Origin: Pseudomonas oryzae
GTDB taxonomy: Bacteria > Pseudomonadota > Gammaproteobacteria > Pseudomonadales > Pseudomonadaceae
DNA length: 64,000 bases
Assembly (NCBI RefSeq): GCF_900104805.1
Contig: NZ_LT629751.1
Span: 2,151,001 to 2,215,000 of the forward strand
Reading direction: 5' to 3'
The notes beneath the pieces were generated by a model that saw only the letters and a list, made by a program, of their open reading frames with translations, was not told the origin of the DNA and did not search any database. Position numbers and translations under genes: made by a program. Of this stretch, positions 54,763 to 64,000 are shown one piece after another (within the stretch, counting starts at the first letter, position 1; each line of letters opens with the position of its first letter).

Positions 54763-55806
54763 TCAGTGCGTGGCGCGCTCCGCGCCGAGCGGCCCGGCCG
54801 GCAGGCAGGGCGCCCCGTCCAGGCGCGGCTGACGGGCGAGGAACTCCAGCGCCGAATGGCGCCACGACTGGCGCCGCGCCTCGGCCGCGCACAGGCGGCG
54901 ATCCAGGTGCAGCGCCTGCAGGGCGGCGCTGCGCAGATTCTCGTCCATCACCCCGCTGACGCCCTGACGCAGCACGTCCAGCGGCCCGCTGACCGGAAAG
55001 GCCGCCACCGGCGTACCGCAGGCCATGGCCTCGAGCATCACCAGGCCGAGGGTGTCGGTGCGCGAGGGGAACACCAGCACGCTGGCGCCCCGGTAGGCCT
55101 CGACCAGCGCCTCGCCGCGCAGGTAGCCGAGAAAGCGCACCTGCCGATAGCCGCGCTCCAGCTCGTCGCGCAGCGGGCCGTCGCCGACCACCTGCTTCTC
55201 GCCCGGCAGATCGAGGTCGAGGAACTCCTCGAGGGTCTTCTCCGGCGCCAGGCGGCCGACATACAGGAACACCGGCGCGCCCTGCAGCGGCTCGAGGCGC
55301 GGCCGGAAGCGGCGGATGTCGACGCCCTTGCGCCACAGCGCCAGGCGGGCGAACCCCTGCCCGGCGAACTCGGCCTGCATGCGCACGGTGCTGACCAGCA
55401 CGGCGTCGCTGCTGCGGTGGAAGGCGCGCATCCAGGCATAACCGAGGCCGAGCGGAATCACCGGCCAGCGGGCATGCACGAACTCGGGGAAGCGCGTGTG
55501 CATGGCGGTGGAGAAGGCCAGGCCGCGACTGCGCAGCCAGTGCCGCGCCGCCCAGCCGAGCGGCCCCTCGGTGGCCAGGTGCACGGCATCCGGGGCGAAT
55601 TCGGCGATCTTCTCCGCGACATGCCAGACGTCCCACACCACGGCGATTTCCGGGTAGCCCGGACAGGGCAGCGTGTGGAACTCCAGCGGCGACAGCACGC
55701 GCACATCGTGGCCGAGCGCCTCCAGCTCGTCGACCAGCGCGCGCAGGCAGGTGACCACGCCGCTGACCCGCGGCTCCCAGGTGTCGCTGACGATCAGCAG
55801 CCGCAT
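54763..55806 (-). CDS. GT4 glycosyltransferase, second Agt-like paralogue
   Basis: This 347-aa GT-B enzyme is clearly a paralogue of the one at 51058-52086: MRLLIVSDTWEPRVSGVVTC, LATEGPLGWAARHW, FLYVGRLAPEKTLEEFLDLD, VVGDGPLRDELE and FPSRTDTLGLVMLEAMACGT. The two probably add different sugars to the same kind of lipid. Start at 55806 matches its paralogue; longer in-frame starts (55965) would overlap the PHO-like boxes. Not next to a phosphoesterase. Confidence 0.82.
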   Translation of the reverse strand: MRLLIVSDTWEPRVSGVVTCLRALVDELEALGHDVRVLSPLEFHTLPCPGYPEIAVVWDVWHVAEKIAEFAPDAVHLATEGPLGWAARHWLRSRGLAFSTAMHTRFPEFVHARWPVIPLGLGYAWMRAFHRSSDAVLVSTVRMQAEFAGQGFARLALWRKGVDIRRFRPRLEPLQGAPVFLYVGRLAPEKTLEEFLDLDLPGEKQVVGDGPLRDELERGYRQVRFLGYLRGEALVEAYRGASVLVFPSRTDTLGLVMLEAMACGTPVAAFPVSGPLDVLRQGVSGVMDENLRSAALQALHLDRRLCAAEARRQSWRHSALEFLARQPRLDGAPCLPAGPLGAERATH

Positions 55807-55911
55807 GCCGACGGCTCGCAGCGCACGCCGCGGTGCGCCCACACGACAACGGACCATGGCCAGCAGCCGGCAGGCGCCAAGCGCGCCGCCGCGCAACATG
55901 GGTGACACATC

Positions 55912-55929
55912 ATCGACAGCCTCCAGCGC
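55912..55929 (-). promoter_or_regulatory. PHO-like box 1 before the second glycosyltransferase
   Basis: On the minus strand CTGTCGA and GTGTCAC stand 11 nt apart (4-nt spacer), similar to PhoB half-sites CTGTCAT/CTGTCAC with one or two changes each. It lies 106 nt before the start codon. Confidence 0.5.
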
Positions 55930-55952
55930 GATTGACTCGGACGTCGGCAGTG

Positions 55953-55970
55953 ATGAAGGCGACATGACAA
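55953..55970 (-). promoter_or_regulatory. PHO-like box 2 before the second glycosyltransferase
   Basis: On the minus strand TTGTCAT and CCTTCAT stand 11 nt apart with a 4-nt spacer. Each differs from CTGTCAT by one or two bases. With box 1 it makes four half-sites within 60 nt. Confidence 0.5.
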
Positions 55971-56073
55971 TCCATCGGCGGTGACGCGCCGAACCGGTAC
56001 TACAGCCCTGACCGGCCTCCAATTCGCAGCATAGCAAAGGCCTTGCCGGACGCCGGCCGGAGCAACCGGCGGC

Positions 56074-56367
56074 TCACGGGGTGGGCGGGCGGTCGCTGTG
56101 GCCCAGATCGCGCTGCGGATCGATGCGGTCGCGCACCCGCTGCTTGAGCACCTTGGCCTCGGGGAAGCCGCCGTCGGCCTTGCGCTCCCAGATCTCCACG
56201 CCGTCGCAGGTGATGCGGAACACGCCGCCGGTGCCCGGCTCCAGGCTGACCCGACCGAGATCGTCGGCGAAGGTGGACAGCAGCTCCTGGGCCAGCCAGG
56301 CGGCACGCAGCAGCCACTGGCACTGGGTGCAGTAGGTGATCACGACTTCGGGTTTGCCTGTGTGCAT
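56074..56367 (-). CDS. SelT/SelW/SelH family (Rdx-type) protein
   Basis: The 97-aa thioredoxin-like protein has the CxxC redox motif early (VVITYCTQCQWLLRAAWLAQ) and the later GVEIWERKADGGFPEAKVLK typical of the selenoprotein W-like family. Cys replaces Sec here. Role in redox signalling is inferred only. Between a glycosyltransferase and an MFS exporter with no clear link. Confidence 0.85.
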   Translation of the reverse strand: MHTGKPEVVITYCTQCQWLLRAAWLAQELLSTFADDLGRVSLEPGTGGVFRITCDGVEIWERKADGGFPEAKVLKQRVRDRIDPQRDLGHSDRPPTP

Positions 56368-56423
56368 GGCGGGGTCCTGAACGGCAACGAGCGGGACGCC
56401 ATGATAGCGCCCCGCCCGCCGCC

Positions 56424-57824
56424 TCAGCGATTGTCGCGCAGGCGCCAGGCCGGCACGATCGCCAGGGCGAACAGCACGGCCAGCAGCCAGAAGCTCTGCT
56501 CGAAGGCCAGTGCATTGCCCAGGGCATCGCCGCCTTCGGCCTCGTGGCGCCACTCGAGGAAGAAGGTCAGCAGGTTGATGCCCAGCGCGCCACCGAGCTG
56601 GCGCATGAAGGTGGTGGCGCCGGTGGCGCGCGACAGCTCCTCGGCGGGCAGGTCCTGCACCGCCGCCGTGCTCACGCCGGGCATGATGCCCCCCACGCCG
56701 ATGCGGCCGAGCGAAGCCCAGGCGCAGATGGCCCAGAACCCGCCGTCGTCGCCCAGCAGCCCCTGGCCGGCGGCGGACAGGGCCAGCAGCGCCAGACCGC
56801 CGACCTGCAGCCAGCGCGCCGCCACGCGGTCGCTCAGCCAGCCGCCGAGGAACACCGCCACGCCCAGCACCAGGCCGGTGGGCAGCAGGACCAGGCCGGC
56901 ATCGGAGGCGCTGTAGTGCTGCACGGTCTGCGCATACAGCGGCACCAGGTAGGTGACGCCGAACAGGCCGAGGCCCAGCGCCATCGCCACCCAGCTGGTG
57001 CGCCGGAAGCTGGCGTTGCGCCACAGGCGCAGCGGCAGCAGCGGCGCCTCGTGCCGGCTGCAGCGCCAGAGGAAGGCCGCCAGGCTGGCCAGGCCGATGC
57101 CGCCCGGCAGCCAGCTCACCATGGCCAGCCAGCCGAAGCGCTGCGCCTCGGCCAGCCCGCCGAGGATGCCGAACAGCGCCAGGTTGAGCAGGGCGAAGCC
57201 CGGCAGGTCGAGACGCGGTGGGGTCAGCGAACGGAAGCTCGGCAGCAGCAGGGCTCCGCCGATCACGCTGACGATGCAGATCGGCGCCGGCAGCCAGAAG
57301 ATCGAGCTCCAGCCGAAGTGATCGACCAGGTAGCCGGCCAGGCTCGGCCCCAGCGCCGGAGCCATCATCGCGCCGAGACCGAACAGGCCGAGCGCCAGGC
57401 CGCGGCCCCGATCGGGGAAGGCACGGAAGATCAGCACGATGGCCAGCGGCTGGACGATGCCGGCGCAGAAGCCCTGGACGATGCGCAGGGCGATCAACTG
57501 CCAGATCGACGCCGCCAGCGGCGCGATCAGCGAGGTGGCGAGGAACAGGGCGAAGGTGCCGAGCAGGGTGTGCCGGGCACCGAAGCGCGCCTGCGCCCAG
57601 GAGGACAGCAGCAGACCCGAGGTCATGGCGGCGAGGAAGCCGGTGATCAGCCACTGGGCCAGCGGTCGGCCGATGGCGAAGTCGGCCATGATCGCCGGCA
57701 GGGCGACGTTGATGCTGGTGGACGCCAGCACCAGGGTCATGGTGGAGAGGATCAGCAGGGCCAGCAGCCAGCCCGGATAGCGGCCGCCGAAGCGCGCGCG
57801 CAGAGCGTCGAGGTCATGCCCCAT
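56424..57824 (-). CDS. MFS multidrug exporter (EmrB/QacA type)
   Basis: The 466-aa transporter has about 14 helices, LASTSINVALPAIMADFAIG (motif D1), ALRIVQGFCAGIVQPLAIVL, GPSLAGYLVDHFGWSSIFWL (motif C). It should export drugs by proton antiport. The start overlaps the marR stop by 4 nt, so the two are co-expressed and probably autoregulated by the MarR protein. Confidence 0.92.
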   Translation of the reverse strand: MGHDLDALRARFGGRYPGWLLALLILSTMTLVLASTSINVALPAIMADFAIGRPLAQWLITGFLAAMTSGLLLSSWAQARFGARHTLLGTFALFLATSLIAPLAASIWQLIALRIVQGFCAGIVQPLAIVLIFRAFPDRGRGLALGLFGLGAMMAPALGPSLAGYLVDHFGWSSIFWLPAPICIVSVIGGALLLPSFRSLTPPRLDLPGFALLNLALFGILGGLAEAQRFGWLAMVSWLPGGIGLASLAAFLWRCSRHEAPLLPLRLWRNASFRRTSWVAMALGLGLFGVTYLVPLYAQTVQHYSASDAGLVLLPTGLVLGVAVFLGGWLSDRVAARWLQVGGLALLALSAAGQGLLGDDGGFWAICAWASLGRIGVGGIMPGVSTAAVQDLPAEELSRATGATTFMRQLGGALGINLLTFFLEWRHEAEGGDALGNALAFEQSFWLLAVLFALAIVPAWRLRDNR

Positions 57825-58255
57825 CAGAGCCGCTCCAGATTGGCCAGCATCCGTCCGAGCACCCGCTGGAAGACCTCCAGCTCGCCCTGCTCGATGTCGA
57901 CGAGGATCTCCATGCGCAACTGCTCGGCGATCGCCTCGATGTCGGCGATGACGCCGGCGGTCTGCGGCAGCAGCTCGATGCGCTTGGCGCGGCGATCCTC
58001 CGCCACCGTCACCCGGCGCACCAGCTGCTGGGCCTCGAGGCCGTCGAGCAGACGCGCCAGGGTCGGGCACTCGACGCCGACCAGCTGCGCCAGCTCGCTC
58101 TGGGTCGGCGGCTCGGCGCGGCGGGCCAGGTGCAGCAGCACCAGCCAGCGCGCCTGCGACAGCCCCAGGTGGCTGAGCCGGCGATCCAGCTCGGCGCGCC
58201 AGGTGCGGGCCAGCTGGGCGACTTCGGCGCCCAGGCGGTGATCGGTATGGGCCAT
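57824..58255 (-). CDS. MarR family transcriptional regulator
   Basis: The 143-aa winged-helix protein has SELAQLVGVECPTLARLLDG (recognition helix) and RRVTVAEDRRAKRIELLPQ (wing). It lies directly before the MFS exporter it should control, and two perfect 13-nt palindromes lie 28-55 nt before its start codon. The ATG at 58255 was chosen because an upstream extension runs through the operators. Confidence 0.92.
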   Translation of the reverse strand: MAHTDHRLGAEVAQLARTWRAELDRRLSHLGLSQARWLVLLHLARRAEPPTQSELAQLVGVECPTLARLLDGLEAQQLVRRVTVAEDRRAKRIELLPQTAGVIADIEAIAEQLRMEILVDIEQGELEVFQRVLGRMLANLERL

Positions 58256-58282
58256 GGCTGGACTCTCCAGAAAAATTAATAA

Positions 58283-58310
58283 GCTAATTATTAGCGCGCT
58301 AATTATTAGC
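58283..58310. promoter_or_regulatory. Two perfect palindromic operators before marR
   Basis: GCTAATTATTAGC occurs twice (58283-58295 and 58298-58310), each a perfect 13-nt palindrome, with centres 15 nt apart. The stretch is AT-rich in a GC-rich context and also the likely promoter. It lies between marR and the end of recQ. Confidence 0.85.
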
Positions 58311-58400
58311 CTGCAATTATTTTCTGCCGCGCATGATGGAAGGTCAGCCAAGGGGGAATGCGCCGCCGGCCCATGCCGGCGCCAGGCGGCGCGCTGGAAC

Positions 58401-60542
<2,142 letters not shown>

Positions 60543-60667
60543 GGGGCCTCCGGATGAAGCCGGGCATTATACGCCAGCCGCGGGTGGCCACCGTGCGCTG
60601 TTCGCCTAGCGGCACTACCCCGGCTCGTCTACAATCCGGCTCGCATACGTCCTGAGGTAGTATCCCG

Positions 60668-61255
60668 ATGTCCTTCGCCGAGCAACTGTCCCGCCTGCAA
60701 GCCTTTCTCGATGCCGATGACCTGCACGAGGAAGCCCTGGACTACGTGGCTGCCCACGGTTACCTGACCGCCCTGTCCATCTGCCCGGTGCAGGTACCCG
60801 AGCGCGAGTGGATCGATGCCCTGTTCGCCGAGCCGCCGCACTATCGCAGCGAGGCCGAGAAGGCCGAGATCGAGGAGTCCCTGATCCAGCTCAAGGCGCA
60901 CATCGGCCACCAGCTGGCCAGCGACGAGGACATGGAGCTGCCCTGCGACCTCGACCTCGGCGACGAGCCGGACGACTCCGACCTGCGCGGCTGGTGCATC
61001 GGCTTCATGGAAGGCGTGTTCCTGCGCGAGAGCGTGTGGTTCGAGGATGCCGAGGAAGAGGTCAGCGAGCTGCTGCTGCCGATCATGGTCGGCTCGGGCC
61101 TGTTCGACGAGCAGCCGGAGTTCGACGAAATCGCCCGCGACCGCGATCTGGTCGACGACATGGTCGAGCAGATCCCCGAGCTGCTCACCGCGCTGTTCCT
61201 GCTCTGCCAGGCGCCCGAAGAGAAGCCCTCGCTGCTCAAGCCGCGCCAGCACTGA
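60668..61255 (+). CDS. YecA/UPF0149 family protein
   Basis: The 195-aa acidic protein matches the YecA (UPF0149) family: LQAFLDADDLHEEALDYVAA, LTALSICPVQVPEREWIDAL and GWCIGFMEGVFLRE. Function is not established. AGGTAG precedes the start. A DUF454 gene follows 10 nt after its stop, so they are probably co-transcribed. Confidence 0.85.
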   Translation: MSFAEQLSRLQAFLDADDLHEEALDYVAAHGYLTALSICPVQVPEREWIDALFAEPPHYRSEAEKAEIEESLIQLKAHIGHQLASDEDMELPCDLDLGDEPDDSDLRGWCIGFMEGVFLRESVWFEDAEEEVSELLLPIMVGSGLFDEQPEFDEIARDRDLVDDMVEQIPELLTALFLLCQAPEEKPSLLKPRQH

Positions 61256-61265
61256 GCCCGCGCCT

Positions 61266-61667
61266 ATGGCGCCACGCGAACCCGAAGAGATCCGCCGTCC
61301 CTGGCTGCGCCTGTTGCTGGTCGGGGTCGGCTGTCTGAGCGTGGCGCTCGGCGTGCTCGGCATCTTCCTGCCGGTGCTGCCGACCACCCCCTTCCTCCTC
61401 CTCGCCGCTGCCTGCTTCCTGCGCAGCTCGCGACGCCTCTATCACTGGCTGGTCGGCCATCCGCGCCTCGGCCCCTGGGTGTGCGACTACCTCGAAGGCC
61501 AGGGCATCCCGCTCAAGGGCAAGGTCTGGGCCATCGGCCTGATGTGGGCCAGCATCCTGCTGTCCTGCTACCTGGTGCCGCTGCTCTATGCCCGCCTGTT
61601 CATGCTGACCAGCGCGGTATTCGTCACCATCTACATACTCCGCCAGAAAACCCTGTACCGTCAGTGA
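61266..61667 (+). CDS. DUF454 (YbaN) family membrane protein
   Basis: The 133-aa protein has three or four membrane helices, the family signature LGIFLPVLPTTPFLLLAAAC and an intervening SRRLYHWLVGHPRLGPWVCD. Function unknown. Start ATG at 61266, a few bases after the UPF0149 stop. Confidence 0.88.
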   Translation: MAPREPEEIRRPWLRLLLVGVGCLSVALGVLGIFLPVLPTTPFLLLAAACFLRSSRRLYHWLVGHPRLGPWVCDYLEGQGIPLKGKVWAIGLMWASILLSCYLVPLLYARLFMLTSAVFVTIYILRQKTLYRQ

Positions 61668-61757
61668 CTTCCGCCGGGCGGCAAGCGCCCGGGTTTGTGC
61701 CTAGACTCAACGGGAATGCAGCGAGGCATCGCGATGGAGCAGCGGCAAGGGAATCCC

Positions 61758-62438
61758 ATGCAGGCGCGCAGGGGCCGGCGGCTCATGGTCGTCGCCTGCC
61801 TGCTCGCCAGCCTGCTGCTGGGCTTGCAGGTACAGGCACGCTGGGATTTCTCGCGGATCATTCGCCTCGCCGAGCAGCGCTACGGCGACCTCGGCTCCGG
61901 CAAGGTGCGCCTGCAGGAGTGGGCCGCGCTGATCGAGCAGGGCGGCAAGATGAGCGAGGAGCAGCAGCTGCGCGCGGTGAACGCCTTCTTCAACCGTTCC
62001 CTGCTGTTCATCGACGATGAGCGCAACTGGCGGCAGGTCGACTACTGGGCGACCCCGGTGGAGGCGCTGGTCAAGGGCGCCGGCGACTGCGAGGACTATG
62101 CCATCGCCAAGTACCTCACCCTGCGTCGCCTCGGCGTCGACAACGAGCGCCTGCGCATCACCTACGTCAAGGCGCTGGAGCTGAACCAGGCCCACATGGT
62201 GCTGACCTGGTACGCCACACCGACCAGCGACCCGCTGGTGCTGGACAACCTGACCATCGATATCCGCCCCGCCTCGCAACGCCGCGACCTGCTGCCGGTG
62301 TACGCCTTCAATGCCGAAGGCCTCTGGCTGCCAGGCCCCGGCGGCGGCCGGCGCTCGGGCGACAGCAAGAACCTGTCGCGCTGGCAGGACCTGCTGAAAA
62401 AGATGCGTGCCGAAGGCTTCGCCCCGACCGAGGGCTAG
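61758..62438 (+). CDS. lapG: Periplasmic cysteine protease LapG
   Basis: The 226-aa transglutaminase-like protease has a signal anchor (LMVVACLLASLLLGLQVQA) and the triad Cys in VKGAGDCEDYAIAKYL, His in NQAHMVLTWY and Asp in PLVLDNLTI. It cuts large adhesins off the cell surface when LapD releases it at low c-di-GMP. The ATG at 61758 has AAGGG 7 nt before it. lapD follows 9 nt downstream. Confidence 0.94.
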   Translation: MQARRGRRLMVVACLLASLLLGLQVQARWDFSRIIRLAEQRYGDLGSGKVRLQEWAALIEQGGKMSEEQQLRAVNAFFNRSLLFIDDERNWRQVDYWATPVEALVKGAGDCEDYAIAKYLTLRRLGVDNERLRITYVKALELNQAHMVLTWYATPTSDPLVLDNLTIDIRPASQRRDLLPVYAFNAEGLWLPGPGGGRRSGDSKNLSRWQDLLKKMRAEGFAPTEG

Positions 62439-62447
62439 GAGGGCTCC

Positions 62448-64000
62448 ATGTCACTGCTCAAGCAACTGTTCCTGGCCATCTGCCTGTTCCTGCTGCTGGC
62501 CTTCACCGGCAGCTTCGTCACCAGCCTGGAAGCCTCGCGCACGCAGATGATCGCCCAGCTGCGCTCGCACGCCCAGGATGCCGCCACCGCGCTGGGCCTG
62601 TCGCTCACCCCGCACATCGACGATCCGGCGATGGTGGAGCTGATGGTCAGCTCGATCTTCGACAGCGGCTACTTCTCCAGCATCCGCGTGCTACAGGTCG
62701 AGGGCGACAAGGTGCTGGCCGAGCGCCGGATGAGCCCGGACAACGGCAAGGTGCCCGGCTGGTTCTCCCGCCTGGTCGACCTCCATCCCGAAGGCGGCGA
62801 GGCGCTGGTGATGCGCGGCTGGGAGCAGGCCGCGCGGGTCGAGGTGGTCAGCCACCCGCAGTTCGCCCTCGCCCGCCTGTGGGACAGTGCGCTGGGCAGC
62901 CTGACCTGGCTGCTGCTCTGCGGCCTGCTCAGCGCCGCCCTCGGCGGCTGGCTGCTGCGCGTGCAGCTGCGTCCGCTGGACAGCATGGTGCAGCAGGCCG
63001 AAGCCATCAGCCGCCGCGAGTTCCACAGCCTGCCGCAGGTGCCGCGCACCCCGGAGCTGCGCCGGGTGGTGCTGGCGATGAACCAGATGGTGGAGAAGCT
63101 GCGCAGCCTGTTCGCCGAGGAAGCCAGGCGCAGTGAAACGCTGCGCAGCGAAGCCTATCAGGACAGCCTCACCGGCCTGGCCAACCGCCGCCAGTTCGAT
63201 ATCCGCCTGAACGCCCAGCTGGTCGCCAGCGAACAGCACACTTCGGGCTATCTGCTGCTGCTGCGCATCAACGACCTGATCGGCCTCAACCAGCGCCTCG
63301 GCGCCGCACGCAGCGACGAGCTGATCCAGGCCATCGCCGGCCTGCTGCACCGTCAGGTCGCCCAACATGGCCACGCCGACTGGCTGGCCGCACGCATCCG
63401 CGGCGGCGACTTCGCCCTGCTCGCCCCCGGACTGTCCGCCGGCGAAGCCGACGCACTCGCCGCCAGCCTCGGCGAGGAATGCGAAAACCTGCGCAGCACC
63501 GACGCCAGCGACTGTGTGCCGGTGGCCTGCATCGGCCTGACCCTGTTCCAGCCCGGCGAAAGCGAACAGCAGCTGCTGACACGCGCCGACCAGGCCCTGG
63601 CCCAGGCCGAACAGCGGCCGGACAAGCCCTGGGAGCGCCTCGACAGCTACGAAGCCGGCAACGGCCGCGACCATCACGAATGGCATCAGTGGCTGGACCA
63701 GGCCCTGCTGCAGGGCAAGCTGCAGCTGTACTTCCAGCCGGTGGCGCGCAGCACCGACCATGCGGCGATCCTCCAGCACAAGGTGCTCGCCCGCCTGCTC
63801 GACCCGCAGGGCCAGGCCATCCCCGCCGGGCTGTTCCTGCCCTGGATCGCCCGCCTCGGCTGGTCGGCGCGTCTCGACCAGCTGATGCTCGAGCACGCCC
63901 TCGAGCACGTCCGCCAGTATCGCCAGCCGCTGGCCCTCAGCCTGTCCGGCGCCACGCTGCAGGACCAGGTCAGCATGGCGATGATCCTGCACACCCTGCG
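62448..64000 (+). CDS. lapD: c-di-GMP effector LapD (cut by window edge)
   Basis: The visible 517 codons give an inner-membrane protein: helix 1 (LFLAICLFLLLAFTGSFVTS), a periplasmic LapG-binding domain (about 25-150), helix 2 (LTWLLLCGLLSAALGGWLL), HAMP, a degenerate GGDEF domain (RIRGGDFALL) and the start of a degenerate EAL domain (HKVLARLLDP instead of EALxR). Both domains are expected to be catalytically dead, with EAL binding c-di-GMP. A good GGAGG precedes the ATG. Couples c-di-GMP to adhesin retention via LapG. Confidence 0.94.
   Translation, partial: MSLLKQLFLAICLFLLLAFTGSFVTSLEASRTQMIAQLRSHAQDAATALGLSLTPHIDDPAMVELMVSSIFDSGYFSSIRVLQVEGDKVLAERRMSPDNGKVPGWFSRLVDLHPEGGEALVMRGWEQAARVEVVSHPQFALARLWDSALGSLTWLLLCGLLSAALGGWLLRVQLRPLDSMVQQAEAISRREFHSLPQVPRTPELRRVVLAMNQMVEKLRSLFAEEARRSETLRSEAYQDSLTGLANRRQFDIRLNAQLVASEQHTSGYLLLLRINDLIGLNQRLGAARSDELIQAIAGLLHRQVAQHGHADWLAARIRGGDFALLAPGLSAGEADALAASLGEECENLRSTDASDCVPVACIGLTLFQPGESEQQLLTRADQALAQAEQRPDKPWERLDSYEAGNGRDHHEWHQWLDQALLQGKLQLYFQPVARSTDHAAILQHKVLARLLDPQGQAIPAGLFLPWIARLGWSARLDQLMLEHALEHVRQYRQPLALSLSGATLQDQVSMAMILHTL

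Overview
This is a chromosomal window from a high-GC gammaproteobacterium, almost certainly Pseudomonas in the broad sense and probably close to the P. aeruginosa lineage. Support comes from the recC-recB-recD overlap operon, the aerobic cob genes with CobN and ChlI/ChlD-like partners next to a DAHP synthase, the LapG/LapD pair at the right edge, and intergenic inverted repeats of the kind common in pseudomonads. No tRNA, rRNA, CRISPR array, transposase or integrase was seen.

Layout. 1-3241 (minus): an envelope or exopolysaccharide-like operon of a zinc-ribbon/degenerate GGDEF protein, a processive family-2 glycosyltransferase and a TolC-like outer-membrane protein cut by the window edge. 3359-13941 (minus): sirtuin deacylase, bacteriohemerythrin, then recC-recB-recD. 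14034-24459: mostly single genes, including a formate/nitrite-type channel, two different L,D-transpeptidase-fold genes, adenine deaminase, two phosphoribosyltransferases, a tandem glycine riboswitch in front of a TRIC/YadS membrane protein, an Anr/Fnr-type box in front of a BCAM0308-family gene, two NlpC/P60 lipoproteins and tag.

24419-46819 is a cobalamin region. It has three cobalamin riboswitches: one before cbtB-cbtA-cobE-cobM, one before cobW-cobN, and one before cobG-cobH-cobI-cobJ. ChlI/VWA/cobF and cobL-cobK run on the plus strand without a riboswitch. A class I DAHP synthase sits between cobN and the chelatase subunits, behind what looks like a ribosome-mediated attenuator: an aromatic-rich leader peptide, a terminator, and a second Tyr-rich mini-ORF. 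Between cobF and cobJ lies an AT-richer island (about 36.8-40.0 kb) of short unrelated minus-strand genes separated by attC-like sites. It is best read as a small integron cassette cluster without an integrase, next to a 5'-truncated second copy of cobF.

46948-64000: ttcA, a J-domain protein, a Yip1-family membrane protein, sprT, a decayed dicarboxylate-transporter tail, a dienelactone hydrolase, then a probable phosphate-starvation lipid-remodelling module. In that module a PlcP-like phosphoesterase and a glycosyltransferase lie behind an 11-bp-periodic PHO box, and a second glycosyltransferase paralogue nearby has its own PHO-like boxes. After these come an AraC regulator, an EamA exporter, a SelT/SelW-like protein, a MarR/MFS pair with two perfect palindromic operators, recQ, a YecA-family protein, a DUF454 protein, lapG and the start of lapD.

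Start codons were moved inward from the longest open frame where a ribosome binding site or family length argued for it. All family calls come from reading translated sequence and motifs; no database search was run.
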